DNA of 64,000 bases from Emticicia sp. CRIBPO (GTDB lineage Bacteria; Bacteroidota; Bacteroidia; Cytophagales; Spirosomataceae), in contig NZ_JAAAKV010000002.1 in assembly GCF_009905725.1 (NCBI RefSeq), positions 124,001 to 188,000 of the forward strand, given 5' to 3'. Of the stretch, positions 33,958-43,063 are shown piece by piece. The position numbers were made by a program, and so were the translations under genes. Position 1 is the stretch's first letter, and the number at the start of each line of letters is the position of its first letter. The notes below the pieces were generated by a model. That model had not been told where the DNA came from. It did no database searches and was given only the letters and a program-made list of their open reading frames with translations.

Positions 33958-34500
33958 ATGGATAATCAGAAATTAATACAGGATTGCATAAAAAACAAAA
34001 GAGGGGCCCAGCAGGCTCTTTATAAAAGCTATGCAAACGTATTTTTCAGGCTGGCATTCAGGTATGTAAAACACAAAGAAGACGCAGAAGACGTGGTGCT
34101 GGAATCTTTTATGCAGATTTTTGACCATATGTCAGCTTTCATTTATCATTCTGAGGCACAAACAGAAGCCTGGATGAAAAGAATTGTCATTAACCAGGCC
34201 TTGAAAAAACTCAGAAAAGCCAATTCTTTTTTATTCACGGATTTTGACCAGGTCGAAATGGAAGACCACTCAGCTGTGGGCATCGAAGACTATATGACGG
34301 CTAACGAGATCCTTGACCTGATTTGTACCTTGCCCCCGGGATACAGGACCGTTTTCAACCTCTTCGTGGTTGAAGGCTACTCCCACAATGAAATAGCCGG
34401 GATGTTAAATATTACTGAAAACACCTCAAGATCACAGCTTTTCAAAGCCAAGGCATTTCTGAAAGAAAAAATCGAAAGAAGAAACCGAAACATCATCTGA
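33958..34500 (+). CDS. ECF-type RNA polymerase sigma factor
   Basis: The product is a sigma-70 family factor of the extracytoplasmic-function group (180 residues). Region 2 includes the RLAFRYVKHKEDAEDVVLESFMQIF segment, where the -10 contact lies; region 4 has YSHNEIAGMLNITENTSRSQLFKAKAFLKE, a helix-turn-helix for the -35 element. The TTG at 33946 is in frame, but I chose the ATG at 33958. One base separates its stop codon from the next gene, which looks like a membrane anti-sigma factor. The pair probably regulates its own operon. Confidence 0.9.
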   Translation: MDNQKLIQDCIKNKRGAQQALYKSYANVFFRLAFRYVKHKEDAEDVVLESFMQIFDHMSAFIYHSEAQTEAWMKRIVINQALKKLRKANSFLFTDFDQVEMEDHSAVGIEDYMTANEILDLICTLPPGYRTVFNLFVVEGYSHNEIAGMLNITENTSRSQLFKAKAFLKEKIERRNRNII

Positions 34501-34501
34501 C

Positions 34502-35125
34502 ATGACAGAAGAACAATTAATACGCCGGAAAATAGCAGACCTCAATGATCTCGATCTCAGTTTTAACACCGAAAAAGGCTGGAAAAAGCTGGATCAGCGT
34601 CGGAAAAAACCGGCGGGCAACTGGTTAACCCATATGCAGAGAGTAGCCGCTCTCCTGGTTTTGGTTGGGGCAATATGGCTCCTGGTTTCAAAACTGGCCT
34701 ATTTCCGTAAAATAGAAATAAGTGAGCAGAAACCTTTGCCTGCAGTCAGAACAAAACAGACGGTTAAACAACCTGAAAAAGTTCTGGCCATAAAGAAACC
34801 GGCATCTAAAGCCAGGACTCATGTCCCTGTTAAAACCTTAAAAGCGGAACAAAAAATAAACTTCGACGTCAAAGCCATTCAAAGTGAAATACCAAAGCTA
34901 AACCTGAGCATAAAAACCATCAAACCGGAATTTAAACAGACCGATTCCATCCCGGAAGCGGGTAATCGTTCAGCAGTTAGGGTAGTTCATCTGAATGACA
35001 TCCCACGGACCTTCCTCCACACCAATCCGGCAAAACCAAAAGTATTTTATGTCAGAATCGGGACGGAGAGCGTAGAAGTCAATCCTGAAAGTCAGTCTAA
35101 AACCATATCCTATATTATCAAATAA
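34502..35125 (+). CDS. Single-pass membrane protein, probable anti-sigma factor
   Basis: The product (207 residues) has a cytoplasmic N-terminus of about 45 residues, a membrane helix (about 46-65, ALLVLVGAIWLLVSK), and a Lys/Pro-rich periplasmic part. This layout (small cytoplasmic domain, one helix, periplasmic tail) is that of FecR-like or RseA-like anti-sigma factors. No ZAS zinc motif is seen. The assignment rests on its position 1 bp after an ECF sigma gene and the topology, not on sequence identity. Confidence 0.6.
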   Translation: MTEEQLIRRKIADLNDLDLSFNTEKGWKKLDQRRKKPAGNWLTHMQRVAALLVLVGAIWLLVSKLAYFRKIEISEQKPLPAVRTKQTVKQPEKVLAIKKPASKARTHVPVKTLKAEQKINFDVKAIQSEIPKLNLSIKTIKPEFKQTDSIPEAGNRSAVRVVHLNDIPRTFLHTNPAKPKVFYVRIGTESVEVNPESQSKTISYIIK

Positions 35126-35136
35126 ATCAAACCTGA

Positions 35137-36237
35137 ATGAAAAAGCTATTATTCATAACCCTGGCATTGCTATGCCATAAAATCATCGCCCAGGAATTCC
35201 AGATGGGTAAATACAATCAGAAGCTGGAAATAGAACTGGAAAAACAGCAGAAACTGATCGTTACATCCAATGTTACACCGCTGATCATGCATGCAAGTCA
35301 CATCAGTTTCGACTCTTTAAAAACACAGTTTGAAACAATGAAGAAACTTCTACCTGAAAAAATATCACCGCTGAATTCAGCCACCTATCTACTTAATTAT
35401 GACCTGAAAAGTAAAAAGCCACTCATCTCGGTCATACAGCACAAATCAAAAGGCAATACTTATTTACTTGACCAGGAAGACGATCTGAGTGCCGTCAGAA
35501 CCGGTCAGGATTCGGTCATATTCTCTTTCAGATACAATGAACTACCTAAAGAGATATTTTTCATTCAAAAATATAAAAGCAAATTGCCTGACGAATGGCT
35601 TACTCTCAGCTATTGTTTTGTTTTAAACACTACGGATAATCTTGCGGAAGTCGATTCTGATTTCCTGGTCAATCAGATCAAAAACAAAATCGACAAAATA
35701 AGCTCAAAAGTCAACGACGCCGGCCTTTACGGAAATCCTGAAATGAAAATAGAAAGCCGTGCAGATCAGCACCTCGAATGGGATTATAAAACACAGGATT
35801 TCCTGGCTCTGACAGGAAGGGCCAGCGGCGGCTGGATCAGGGAAAAGTTTGTGCCGGAAATCGGGCTGAATGCAGAACTCATACTAAAAGGTAAATTCGG
35901 TATCGGCGTCGGGGTGAATCAGTTCTTTCACTTTCAGAATCCCCAGTCCGAAAACTTTAAAGTGCGGTCAAGCACATTTATCAACCTCAGCTTTTCACCA
36001 CGGAAGTTTGTTAAGGATGATAACAGCGGCATGACTTTCAGCAAAGTAACTTCTGAGTTTATGGGCAGCTTTTCTGTTGGATATATGATCAGGGACAACA
36101 GCGGGTTTTTCCCGAAAAATACCTGGAGAGTCAGCGGTACATTTCCCGTCATGAAGCATTTATATGTAGAACCTGAAATATTCTTTAATGATGCCTTCAA
36201 AAGGATTTACCCCGGCATCCGTATCAAAATCATGTAA
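35137..36237 (+). CDS. Exported protein with beta-barrel-like C-terminus, third gene of the sigma operon
   Basis: The 366-residue product has a signal peptide (MKKLLFITLALLCHKIIAQ). The N-terminal half is mixed, including a region from about residue 40 to 200 without known domains. The C-terminal third (about 225-366) has alternating hydrophobic residues in repeated strands and ends in the aromatic- and Ile-rich GIRIKIM, as in outer-membrane barrels. It starts 11 bp after the anti-sigma gene and is thus likely in the same regulon, perhaps a sensor or target of the envelope signal. I do not recognise a family. Confidence 0.6.
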   Translation: MKKLLFITLALLCHKIIAQEFQMGKYNQKLEIELEKQQKLIVTSNVTPLIMHASHISFDSLKTQFETMKKLLPEKISPLNSATYLLNYDLKSKKPLISVIQHKSKGNTYLLDQEDDLSAVRTGQDSVIFSFRYNELPKEIFFIQKYKSKLPDEWLTLSYCFVLNTTDNLAEVDSDFLVNQIKNKIDKISSKVNDAGLYGNPEMKIESRADQHLEWDYKTQDFLALTGRASGGWIREKFVPEIGLNAELILKGKFGIGVGVNQFFHFQNPQSENFKVRSSTFINLSFSPRKFVKDDNSGMTFSKVTSEFMGSFSVGYMIRDNSGFFPKNTWRVSGTFPVMKHLYVEPEIFFNDAFKRIYPGIRIKIM

Positions 36238-36240
36238 AAC

Positions 36241-36275
36241 AAAAGAGGCTGCCCTGAAAAGGCAGCCTCTTTTTA
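36241..36275. terminator. Bidirectional terminator
   Basis: A stem AAAGAGGCTGCC / GGCAGCCTCTTT with 7-nt loop is followed by T residues on the plus strand and preceded by A residues, so it can serve both the sigma operon and the convergent DUF1080 gene. Confidence 0.92.
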
Positions 36276-36288
36276 TGGTTATACAACC

Positions 36289-36897
36289 TTACAAAGGTTT
36301 CACATTGATATTTCTCCAGCTCACTTTGATTCCACCACCGTCATGAATCTGTAATGCTATCTTACCGTCAACAGATCCGATCGCCGCATCATCCAGTTTA
36401 ACCATCTCTGTGCCGTTAAGCCAGGTAGTCACCACATTGCCTTCTACCCTGATTTTCATTTTGTTCCACTCCCCCATCTTAAGGGCCGCATCTTTTTCTG
36501 CTGTCGGTTTAATGATCCAGCCTCTTTTATACGATTCGTAGATCCCACCTGTGCTGTGACCCGGAGGAGCCACCTCTACCTGCCATCCGGCTACCCTGGT
36601 ACCTGTAATAGAAGAATGGAAGAACACACCGCTGTTTCCGTTGGCATCCTGCTTAAATTCAAGGTCCAGCTCGAAATTCTTAAATGATTGCTCAGTTCCC
36701 AGATAACCGTATCCTTTGTCAGGGCCACTCTCACAAACCAATAAACCATCTTTTACAAACCATTTTTCAGTTCCGTAGACCACCCAGCCTGTGAGGTCCT
36801 TTCCATTAAACAATGAGATACTACCTGATTTAGACGGTGGCATTTTACAGGCTGAAACAAACGCTACGGCAATGACGAAGAAAATTATTTTTTTCAT
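36289..36897 (-). CDS. DUF1080 (3-keto-disaccharide hydrolase-like) lipoprotein
   Basis: The product has 202 residues and a lipoprotein signal ending AFVSACK. The mature part begins with FNGKDLTGWVVYG and contains the LEFKQDANGNSGVFFHS and IALQIHDGGGIKVSWRNI stretches of DUF1080, a concanavalin-like beta-sandwich. Family members in Bacteroidota are thought to act on 3-keto-glycosides, and a sugar isomerase-like gene (43489-44391) lies 7 kb away. The gene stands alone, with a divergent C25 gene behind a 258-bp space. Confidence 0.88.
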   Translation of the reverse strand: MKKIIFFVIAVAFVSACKMPPSKSGSISLFNGKDLTGWVVYGTEKWFVKDGLLVCESGPDKGYGYLGTEQSFKNFELDLEFKQDANGNSGVFFHSSITGTRVAGWQVEVAPPGHSTGGIYESYKRGWIIKPTAEKDAALKMGEWNKMKIRVEGNVVTTWLNGTEMVKLDDAAIGSVDGKIALQIHDGGGIKVSWRNINVKPL

Positions 36898-37100
36898 AAA
36901 GAGTTTGAAATAAAAATGGTTGAATTGTTAAGAATATCAAACATAATAAAATTTTTTAATATTGCGAAATCCTGACCTGATCGCTTCCCGTAATTATTCC
37001 CCCTCCCGTTTGAGAAAATTTCTTTTCATTCCGGCTGTAAAAACCGGGTATACCTGTCTTTTACCCAAATCTCAGGATTTATTGACAAAAAAATGACTAA

Positions 37101-37122
37101 AAATGTGTCTTTATGCACATTT
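37101..37122. promoter_or_regulatory. Dyad symmetry upstream of the C25 protein
   Basis: AAATGTG (37101-37107) and CACATTT (37116-37122) form a 7-bp inverted repeat with 8-nt spacer, 33 bp before the start codon. It could be an operator or a small stem in the leader. Confidence 0.35.
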
Positions 37123-37155
37123 GACCGTCTAAAAAGTAACTATTAATTAATTGTC

Positions 37156-40100
37156 ATGATCAAAGTATCCCGGATTATTTACTTTCTAACTTTCAGAGTG
37201 TTATTTACTATTACTTGTTTTATTTCATTTATCCCTTCTTCCAGTGCTCAATCTCAGGTTTTCGGTAATGAATGGATTGTTTCCGGTCAAAAATATTACA
37301 AAGCCGGGATCTCCTCCAACGGAATTTACAGAATTACTTACCAGGAGCTGAAAAATGCCGGGATGGATATAAGTACAGTCAATCCAAAGAAAATCCAAGT
37401 GTTTCATCACGGACGCGAAATGGCCGTGAGGATAGAAGGCGAGTCTGATAATGAATTCAATACCAATGATTACATAGAATTCTATGCAGAAAAAAACAAC
37501 GGGGAACTTGACAGCCTGGTTTATAAATATGCAAAAAGACCGCATCCTTATCAGACACTTTATTCGGAACAGACATCTTATTTTATCACAGCAGGGCAAA
37601 ATGATGGGAAAAGGACACAGGCCTACGCCTCCGGCAACGACCCTGTTACGGATACTTATCATATAGAAGAACAGATCGTTGCCACCAATGCCCAGTTCTC
37701 GTTCAACAACTTCACCAGCCTTGTGCCGCTGGTGCAGCAAAGCTATTATGAAGAAGGCGAAGGCTGGTCGGGAAAATACATGACCGTCGATTCCACTGCC
37801 CGTTTTCCTCTTAAAATGACCAGCCGGGTCAACATAAGCAATCAGAAACCAAAACTGGAGTTTCAGCTCAACGGCCGTTCCCGTAACAGCCACAAAGTCT
37901 GGTACGCTCTCAACGAAGAGAAATCCATTGACACCGTTATCATTGCCCCGTATTCTCCGTTCAAAATCTCTCTGGATTTAAATACCAGTCAGATCGTTGA
38001 TGAAAAGATTGTCCTGAAAACAAGGCTGATGGGTTCGAGCATCTCAGACTGGTACTCTATGAATTACATCAAACTATCCTACCCACAGGCCTTTGCAATG
38101 AGCGGAGCAAAGAGCAAATACTTTAACCTAGCAGAAAACAAAGCGGGTAACTCAGTGATACAAATTCAGGACATCAGCCAGGATAACATCATTTACGATA
38201 TTACCGACCGCTATAACCAACGCACAGCTACCCTGAACAACGGGAAATTCAGAGTGGAGAATACAACCGTCAAAAGGAAGCTTTTTGTAAGTAATGAAAT
38301 CAAAAAAACACAGTCTGTAGAGGCCGTTAGTTTTCGTCGGCTGGACCAGGAAGCCAATTATCTGATCATTACGCATAAGTCTCTGCTTGAATCTGCGTAT
38401 GAATATGCCTCTTACCGCTCCTCTGCACAGGGAGGTGGTTTCAAACCGCTGATTGTTGAAACCCGCGAAATCTATGATCAGTTTAACTATGGAGAAAGAA
38501 ATCCGGCAGCCATTAAAAAATTCTCGGGATATATGCTGGCTAAAGGCCAGGATAAATACATGATGCTGCTCGGCAGAGCCATAAGTTTCCCGGATTCTCT
38601 TAAAAAATCTGAAGCTTCAGACTTGGTACCTACCGTTGGTTACCCCGGTTCCGATGTTCTACTGACTGAAGGCATTGCAGGATACCCGGAATTTGTCCAG
38701 GCCATTCCCACAGGCCGGCTGAACATTACGACCAATGAACAGGTCCGCAATTATCTCGGCAAAGTCAAAGAGTTTGAAGCCGCCCAGCCCGCGGGTTGGA
38801 ACAAAAGAGTCCTTCACCTGAGCGGCGGTAAGACAAAATCTGAAATCAACAGCCTTAAAGGCTTTCTTGAGGAGATCAAATCTATCGCAGAAAACCAATA
38901 CCTGGGAGGTCAGGTAACTTCTAAAAATAAACAAACAGAAGAGGATGTTGAACCTATAGACATTTCAGCACAGGTCAATGAAGGCGTTTCTATGATCACT
39001 TTTGCAGGGCATGGATCACCGACGGTCATTGACCTTAACTTCGGATATGTATCTGATCCTAAATACAATTTCAAAAACAAAGGCAAATACCCTCTCATGT
39101 TTTTCAACGGCTGCGGTGTAGGTAATATCTTTTACCGTTATCAGACCCTGAGCACCGACTGGCTTGTCACTCCTGACAAAGGCAGTATAGTCATCCTGGC
39201 CAATTCCTTCTGGAGTTACGTAAGTTCAACACAGACCTACCTGCAGACCCTGTACAAAAAATCATTTGAAGATCCCTCAGGATTAAACGCATCTATCGGG
39301 AAAATACAGCAGGAAATGCACAAAAGCCTGGCCAAACAGGCTCAAACCGACCAGCTGTTAAGAATGGACCTTCAGCAGGTGATACTCCAGGGTGACCCTG
39401 CCATCAAAATATTCAAGTTGTCAAAACCGGATTTCTCAGCGGGTAAAATATTCATTTCTTCCGCCAAACCAGGCTCGCCCATGAACTCCGGTGATTCGTT
39501 GAATGTAGGTATCATTGCTTCCAACTACGGAAAATATGAGAGCGGAAAACAAATACCTGTAGGCATAACCGTAAAAATGGCCAACGGACAAAGCCGCCCT
39601 TACAGTTTCCGGATGAACGTTATGGCTTTCACTGATACTGTTTCTTTCTCTGTCAAAAGAGAACCGGGAATAAAGAGCATTGAAGTATTTCTGGATCATC
39701 GTTCAGAAACAGAAGAATTGAATGAAAACAACAATTCAGCTGCACTTGACCTGAGCAACTGGGATGAAATCAGTAAAAACAACAGCTATCCGAACAATAT
39801 CCTACCGGATAAACTCAGCCCGCTTTTAATGGTCACTATTGATGGCAAAGCCATTGCAAACAATGATTTTGTCAGTAAAAATCCTGCAATAGAAGTCACT
39901 CTTGCTGATGACAACGACATTCCCGTTGAAAACAAAGACAACCTTGAAACCTTCATCAGGAAATGTGAAAGCTGCAGTTTTGAAAAATTAAACCATGAAA
40001 CCGGGGTTCAGAATTTACCCGGCAAACTGATCATCAGCTATCAGTTGGATGATCTTGTTCCGGGTACTTACGAATTACTGGCCAGGGGAAGCGATCTAGC

Positions 40101-40434
40101 CGGCAATGTGACCCGGAATCCCTACCTGATCAGTTTCAGGGTAGCCGAAGCCTCCGAGCCCTTCCAGTGGTCGGTATTCCCTAATCCGGGTCAATATTTT
40201 GTAAAGATCAACTTTAAAGTCATCGGCCAGGCAGCCCCTGAAAGTGCCACAGCCTATTTTTACAATAACCAGGGAGCGATAGTAGATACCTTGAGTATCC
40301 AGCCAACGGTGGGAGAAAACACTTTTTACTGGGAAAAAATATCAGAACTGCCTGCGGGGATTTATCACTTGCTCCTGAAAATCGCCGTAAATGGCAAACA
40401 GGAGATCATCAAAGGAAAGATATTAAAAAATTAA
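37156..40434 (+). CDS. C25-family T9SS protein, PorU/PorU2-like sortase
   Basis: The product (1092 residues) resembles the sortase PorU, which cleaves the C-terminal signals of type IX secretion cargo and attaches them at the cell surface. A signal peptide ends at SSSAQS. The C25 (gingipain-like) domain has the catalytic pair His619 in FAGHGSP and Cys653 in FNGCGVG. The fold around it (an Asp-rich N-terminal beta domain to about residue 400) fits PorU2-type proteins. It ends with a T9SS type A sorting domain starting at about Trp1005 (WSVFPNPG) and closing with a Gly- and Lys-rich GKQEIIKGKILKN. An alternative is a gingipain-like peptidase exported by the T9SS. It stands alone; other T9SS genes are not in the window. 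Confidence 0.88.
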   Translation: MIKVSRIIYFLTFRVLFTITCFISFIPSSSAQSQVFGNEWIVSGQKYYKAGISSNGIYRITYQELKNAGMDISTVNPKKIQVFHHGREMAVRIEGESDNEFNTNDYIEFYAEKNNGELDSLVYKYAKRPHPYQTLYSEQTSYFITAGQNDGKRTQAYASGNDPVTDTYHIEEQIVATNAQFSFNNFTSLVPLVQQSYYEEGEGWSGKYMTVDSTARFPLKMTSRVNISNQKPKLEFQLNGRSRNSHKVWYALNEEKSIDTVIIAPYSPFKISLDLNTSQIVDEKIVLKTRLMGSSISDWYSMNYIKLSYPQAFAMSGAKSKYFNLAENKAGNSVIQIQDISQDNIIYDITDRYNQRTATLNNGKFRVENTTVKRKLFVSNEIKKTQSVEAVSFRRLDQEANYLIITHKSLLESAYEYASYRSSAQGGGFKPLIVETREIYDQFNYGERNPAAIKKFSGYMLAKGQDKYMMLLGRAISFPDSLKKSEASDLVPTVGYPGSDVLLTEGIAGYPEFVQAIPTGRLNITTNEQVRNYLGKVKEFEAAQPAGWNKRVLHLSGGKTKSEINSLKGFLEEIKSIAENQYLGGQVTSKNKQTEEDVEPIDISAQVNEGVSMITFAGHGSPTVIDLNFGYVSDPKYNFKNKGKYPLMFFNGCGVGNIFYRYQTLSTDWLVTPDKGSIVILANSFWSYVSSTQTYLQTLYKKSFEDPSGLNASIGKIQQEMHKSLAKQAQTDQLLRMDLQQVILQGDPAIKIFKLSKPDFSAGKIFISSAKPGSPMNSGDSLNVGIIASNYGKYESGKQIPVGITVKMANGQSRPYSFRMNVMAFTDTVSFSVKREPGIKSIEVFLDHRSETEELNENNNSAALDLSNWDEISKNNSYPNNILPDKLSPLLMVTIDGKAIANNDFVSKNPAIEVTLADDNDIPVENKDNLETFIRKCESCSFEKLNHETGVQNLPGKLIISYQLDDLVPGTYELLARGSDLAGNVTRNPYLISFRVAEASEPFQWSVFPNPGQYFVKINFKVIGQAAPESATAYFYNNQGAIVDTLSIQPTVGENTFYWEKISELPAGIYHLLLKIAVNGKQEIIKGKILKN

Positions 40435-40462
40435 ACCGGCTTATTCAAGGCCGGTTTCTTTT
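40433..40462. terminator. Terminator between convergent genes
   Basis: AAACCGGC (40433-40440) and GCCGGTTT (40450-40457) form a stem with 9-nt loop and are followed by CTTTT. It covers the stop codons of both convergent genes. Confidence 0.8.
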
Positions 40463-41145
40463 AAAGTCCAGAAGGTCTTTTTGCCAAAATCAATGATACC
40501 GGCACCGATACATTCTGATTTCTGACAATAGGTGAGTGATATTACTTCTTTGTAGATCAGACCTTTTTCCAGGGCATAAACATCCGTTTTACGATCCATT
40601 GTGAGAGCAGTGGAATCGTTAACCGTACTCACTTTAAGTGTCCTGGGATATAATGTTGTTTCATTCAGCTGATAACTGCCTCCTACTTTCACGTATTTCA
40701 GTTCCTGGGGCTCAGCAGTATTTAACGCATTGGTGTTCCATTCAGAGCCTTCTTCTGCAGGAAAAATCAGTTTGGTAAGCGACACATTATTTTCAATCCT
40801 GATAAGTTTATCCGGCAATGGTCTGATCAACCACACAGAATCTGCCTTCCAGTCTTCCGAAAGTGTATTCTTTTTGTACCTTACCAGCTGATAAAACCGG
40901 TTGTCGTGATCATCTTCTATCATATTACCGATGCTCTCCTTAATCCAGTAATGCCGGGTCTCTGGCTTGTTGGTCAGTGAAAATAATTCCTCCGACACTT
41001 CGTAAACCCAGAATCTTCCTTTTTCAACAGGATAATAAGCAGTATCTGCAACCCTGACGACATCGTCGGTTTGACAAGCAGAAAATAATACTCCTGACAG
41101 CATCACTGCCCACCTAATATTCACGAACACCTTAAGACTTTTCAT
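40441..41145 (-). CDS. Lipoprotein, third gene of the RiPP-like operon
   Basis: The product has 234 residues and a lipoprotein signal ending LFSACQ. The mature part begins with ADTAYYPVEKGRFWVYEV, a pattern seen in Bacteroidota lipoproteins whose N-terminal domain looks like a beta sandwich, and it has a late YCQKSEC cysteine pair (about residues 207-212). Function is not known. Its start is 14 bp behind the stop codon of the asparagine-synthetase-like gene, so both are probably co-transcribed. Whether it helps export or immunity of a RiPP is speculation. Confidence 0.7.
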   Translation of the reverse strand: MKSLKVFVNIRWAVMLSGVLFSACQTDDVVRVADTAYYPVEKGRFWVYEVSEELFSLTNKPETRHYWIKESIGNMIEDDHDNRFYQLVRYKKNTLSEDWKADSVWLIRPLPDKLIRIENNVSLTKLIFPAEEGSEWNTNALNTAEPQELKYVKVGGSYQLNETTLYPRTLKVSTVNDSTALTMDRKTDVYALEKGLIYKEVISLTYCQKSECIGAGIIDFGKKTFWTLKETGLE

Positions 41146-41159
41146 TTTTATGGTTTTTT

Positions 41160-43046
41160 TTACAAGACAGGCCCGTCCTGTACTTTGTATCGATGATTAT
41201 ATTGCTCTACAAAATCAAGCCAGATAGCGAGATAAAGCACCCTGCTGGCCTGCCAGATATGTCTGTTTTTTTTGCTGGCCTTAAGTTTTCCATTATAGAT
41301 CACTTCAAGACTGAAGTCAAAAGCTTCTCTGGAAATAATATCCCAAACCGGATGAGTCCATGCGTCAGGTCTCCTCTTAAAATCCTGCCATAAAGACTTA
41401 AAGGCCCTGTAACCATACTCGGAAAACTCACCCTTGGAGGTGCGTTCAGCAACCTTTTGCGGAAGATAATCCTGCATAGCATCTCTCAGAATCCCACGCC
41501 CCTTCCCTTCTCTGAATGAATCCGACAGCGTAACATTGATGGTCAGCTCCAGCAATTCCTTATCGAAAAACGGATAGTCCACCTGCAGGTTCTGTTTTGA
41601 AAACAGAGCAAACATTTCTTCATTATGTATTATTCCCGGATCAGAAAAGCAGTATTTAAGTTGTTGTTTCTGGTAATCAGAAAGGGTATAATGCCCCACC
41701 AACTCATCAGTATCAAATGTTTTCACGGATTCCGTGATGAGATCATCATTGAAAGCCGGCTTGACAAACATCATGGTTTCAGGCACTTTGTCCTTCCGTG
41801 TGGTTTTAGTCTTTAATAACCTGAAAATCTCATGAGCCCTGATCCCGAAGTACTTATTCAATACAAAAACACTGCTGAAGATATTTTTCAGACTCTTTTT
41901 CTTCTTCCATTTACTGACAAAAAAATACAGGGCAAACATCCTCACCTTTGCTCTTTTGGTAGATTGTCCCCATTTCGGAGAAAGGAATGCATATTGACTT
42001 TCATAATGCCTCAGATACTGACGCATGGCTACAGAAAGTTTCTTCCAGTTTTCAGATTCAAACAATTCCTCCATGTAGTCAAACCCATACCCAATCACCT
42101 GGTCTCCCCCGTTTCCGGAAAGAATAATGTCAGACCCTTTCAGGTGGGCGGTTTCAGCCAGGGGTTCGAAAATACTGATCGGAATCGCCATCATCTCAGG
42201 TTGGGCAATATCTGCGGTAAGTTCTGTAATGATCCGGCTGAATTCTTTTCCGGGCTTGACAGAGTAATGCCGGGAATCGGAACCTTCACGCTGCCATTTA
42301 GATAATACGGCATTCACAAATTCCTTTTCTTCTGCATCTTCTGAGTCAATATCAACATAAAAGGTCTGAAGCTCTGATTTTGATTGGATAACGGACGAAA
42401 TAGCAGAAGAATCCAGCCCTCCGCTCAGGTTGGCTCCTATGGAATTGAAACCATTGGCTTTACGAAAAACCGAGTGCTCGAAAGTATGTTTGAATTGATC
42501 CGAAAGTTGCCGGTAGGTCAGGGCATTATTTTTCTTCAGGTCCAGAAAACCGGTCATTTTCCATTCTATGACACCGTTTTTTATAATCAGGGCCTGAGAA
42601 GGTAAGATCCGGTGAATATGCCTGAAAAAAGTCTGGTCATTGACCAGTCCCCCGCGGTTTTCACGGTCAAAATACCGGACAATTCTCTCTGGGTTGATCT
42701 CAGCTTTCTGATTCCAGCCATCCAGGATAGCCTTTATCGAAAAACTAAAAAAAAGAGGAACATCGTCAGCAGCAACATCTGCAGACGGACTTCCTTCAGG
42801 GGAAGGGTAAGCATAAAAGAGAGGAAACAGACCAAAGAAGTCACGGAATGCCGCAACATAGTTATTCTTGCGGTCATGAATGACAAAGGAATGATCTTCA
42901 AATGCGGTATTGAGAAAAGACTCTCCCAAACTGAGGTACCCGTCAATCAGTGTTTCTCCAAATGAAATGGAAGAACACCAGACGGTAACTTCTCCTTTTG
43001 TGACAAATCGATTCTCAAAACCGCAGAATCTGACTTTTAAAGACAT
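41160..43046 (-). CDS. Asparagine-synthetase-like protein, probable lasso-type cyclase
   Basis: The product has 628 residues. It shows the ATP-pyrophosphatase P-loop SGGLDSS at residues 208-214 and the family-typical GGDQVIGYG stretch further on (about 312-320). The glutaminase half is degenerate: there is no Cys at position 2, so ammonia from glutamine is unlikely. Lasso-peptide cyclases (McjC type) are AsnB relatives that use ATP to activate a side-chain carboxylate for macrolactam formation and also lack the N-terminal Cys. The precursor gene ends 17 bp upstream, which supports that role. Asparagine synthesis itself cannot be excluded from sequence, but the missing Cys argues against it. 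Confidence 0.8.
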   Translation of the reverse strand: MSLKVRFCGFENRFVTKGEVTVWCSSISFGETLIDGYLSLGESFLNTAFEDHSFVIHDRKNNYVAAFRDFFGLFPLFYAYPSPEGSPSADVAADDVPLFFSFSIKAILDGWNQKAEINPERIVRYFDRENRGGLVNDQTFFRHIHRILPSQALIIKNGVIEWKMTGFLDLKKNNALTYRQLSDQFKHTFEHSVFRKANGFNSIGANLSGGLDSSAISSVIQSKSELQTFYVDIDSEDAEEKEFVNAVLSKWQREGSDSRHYSVKPGKEFSRIITELTADIAQPEMMAIPISIFEPLAETAHLKGSDIILSGNGGDQVIGYGFDYMEELFESENWKKLSVAMRQYLRHYESQYAFLSPKWGQSTKRAKVRMFALYFFVSKWKKKKSLKNIFSSVFVLNKYFGIRAHEIFRLLKTKTTRKDKVPETMMFVKPAFNDDLITESVKTFDTDELVGHYTLSDYQKQQLKYCFSDPGIIHNEEMFALFSKQNLQVDYPFFDKELLELTINVTLSDSFREGKGRGILRDAMQDYLPQKVAERTSKGEFSEYGYRAFKSLWQDFKRRPDAWTHPVWDIISREAFDFSLEVIYNGKLKASKKNRHIWQASRVLYLAIWLDFVEQYNHRYKVQDGPVL

Positions 43047-43063
43047 CCTTTAAGAAGTTTTGC

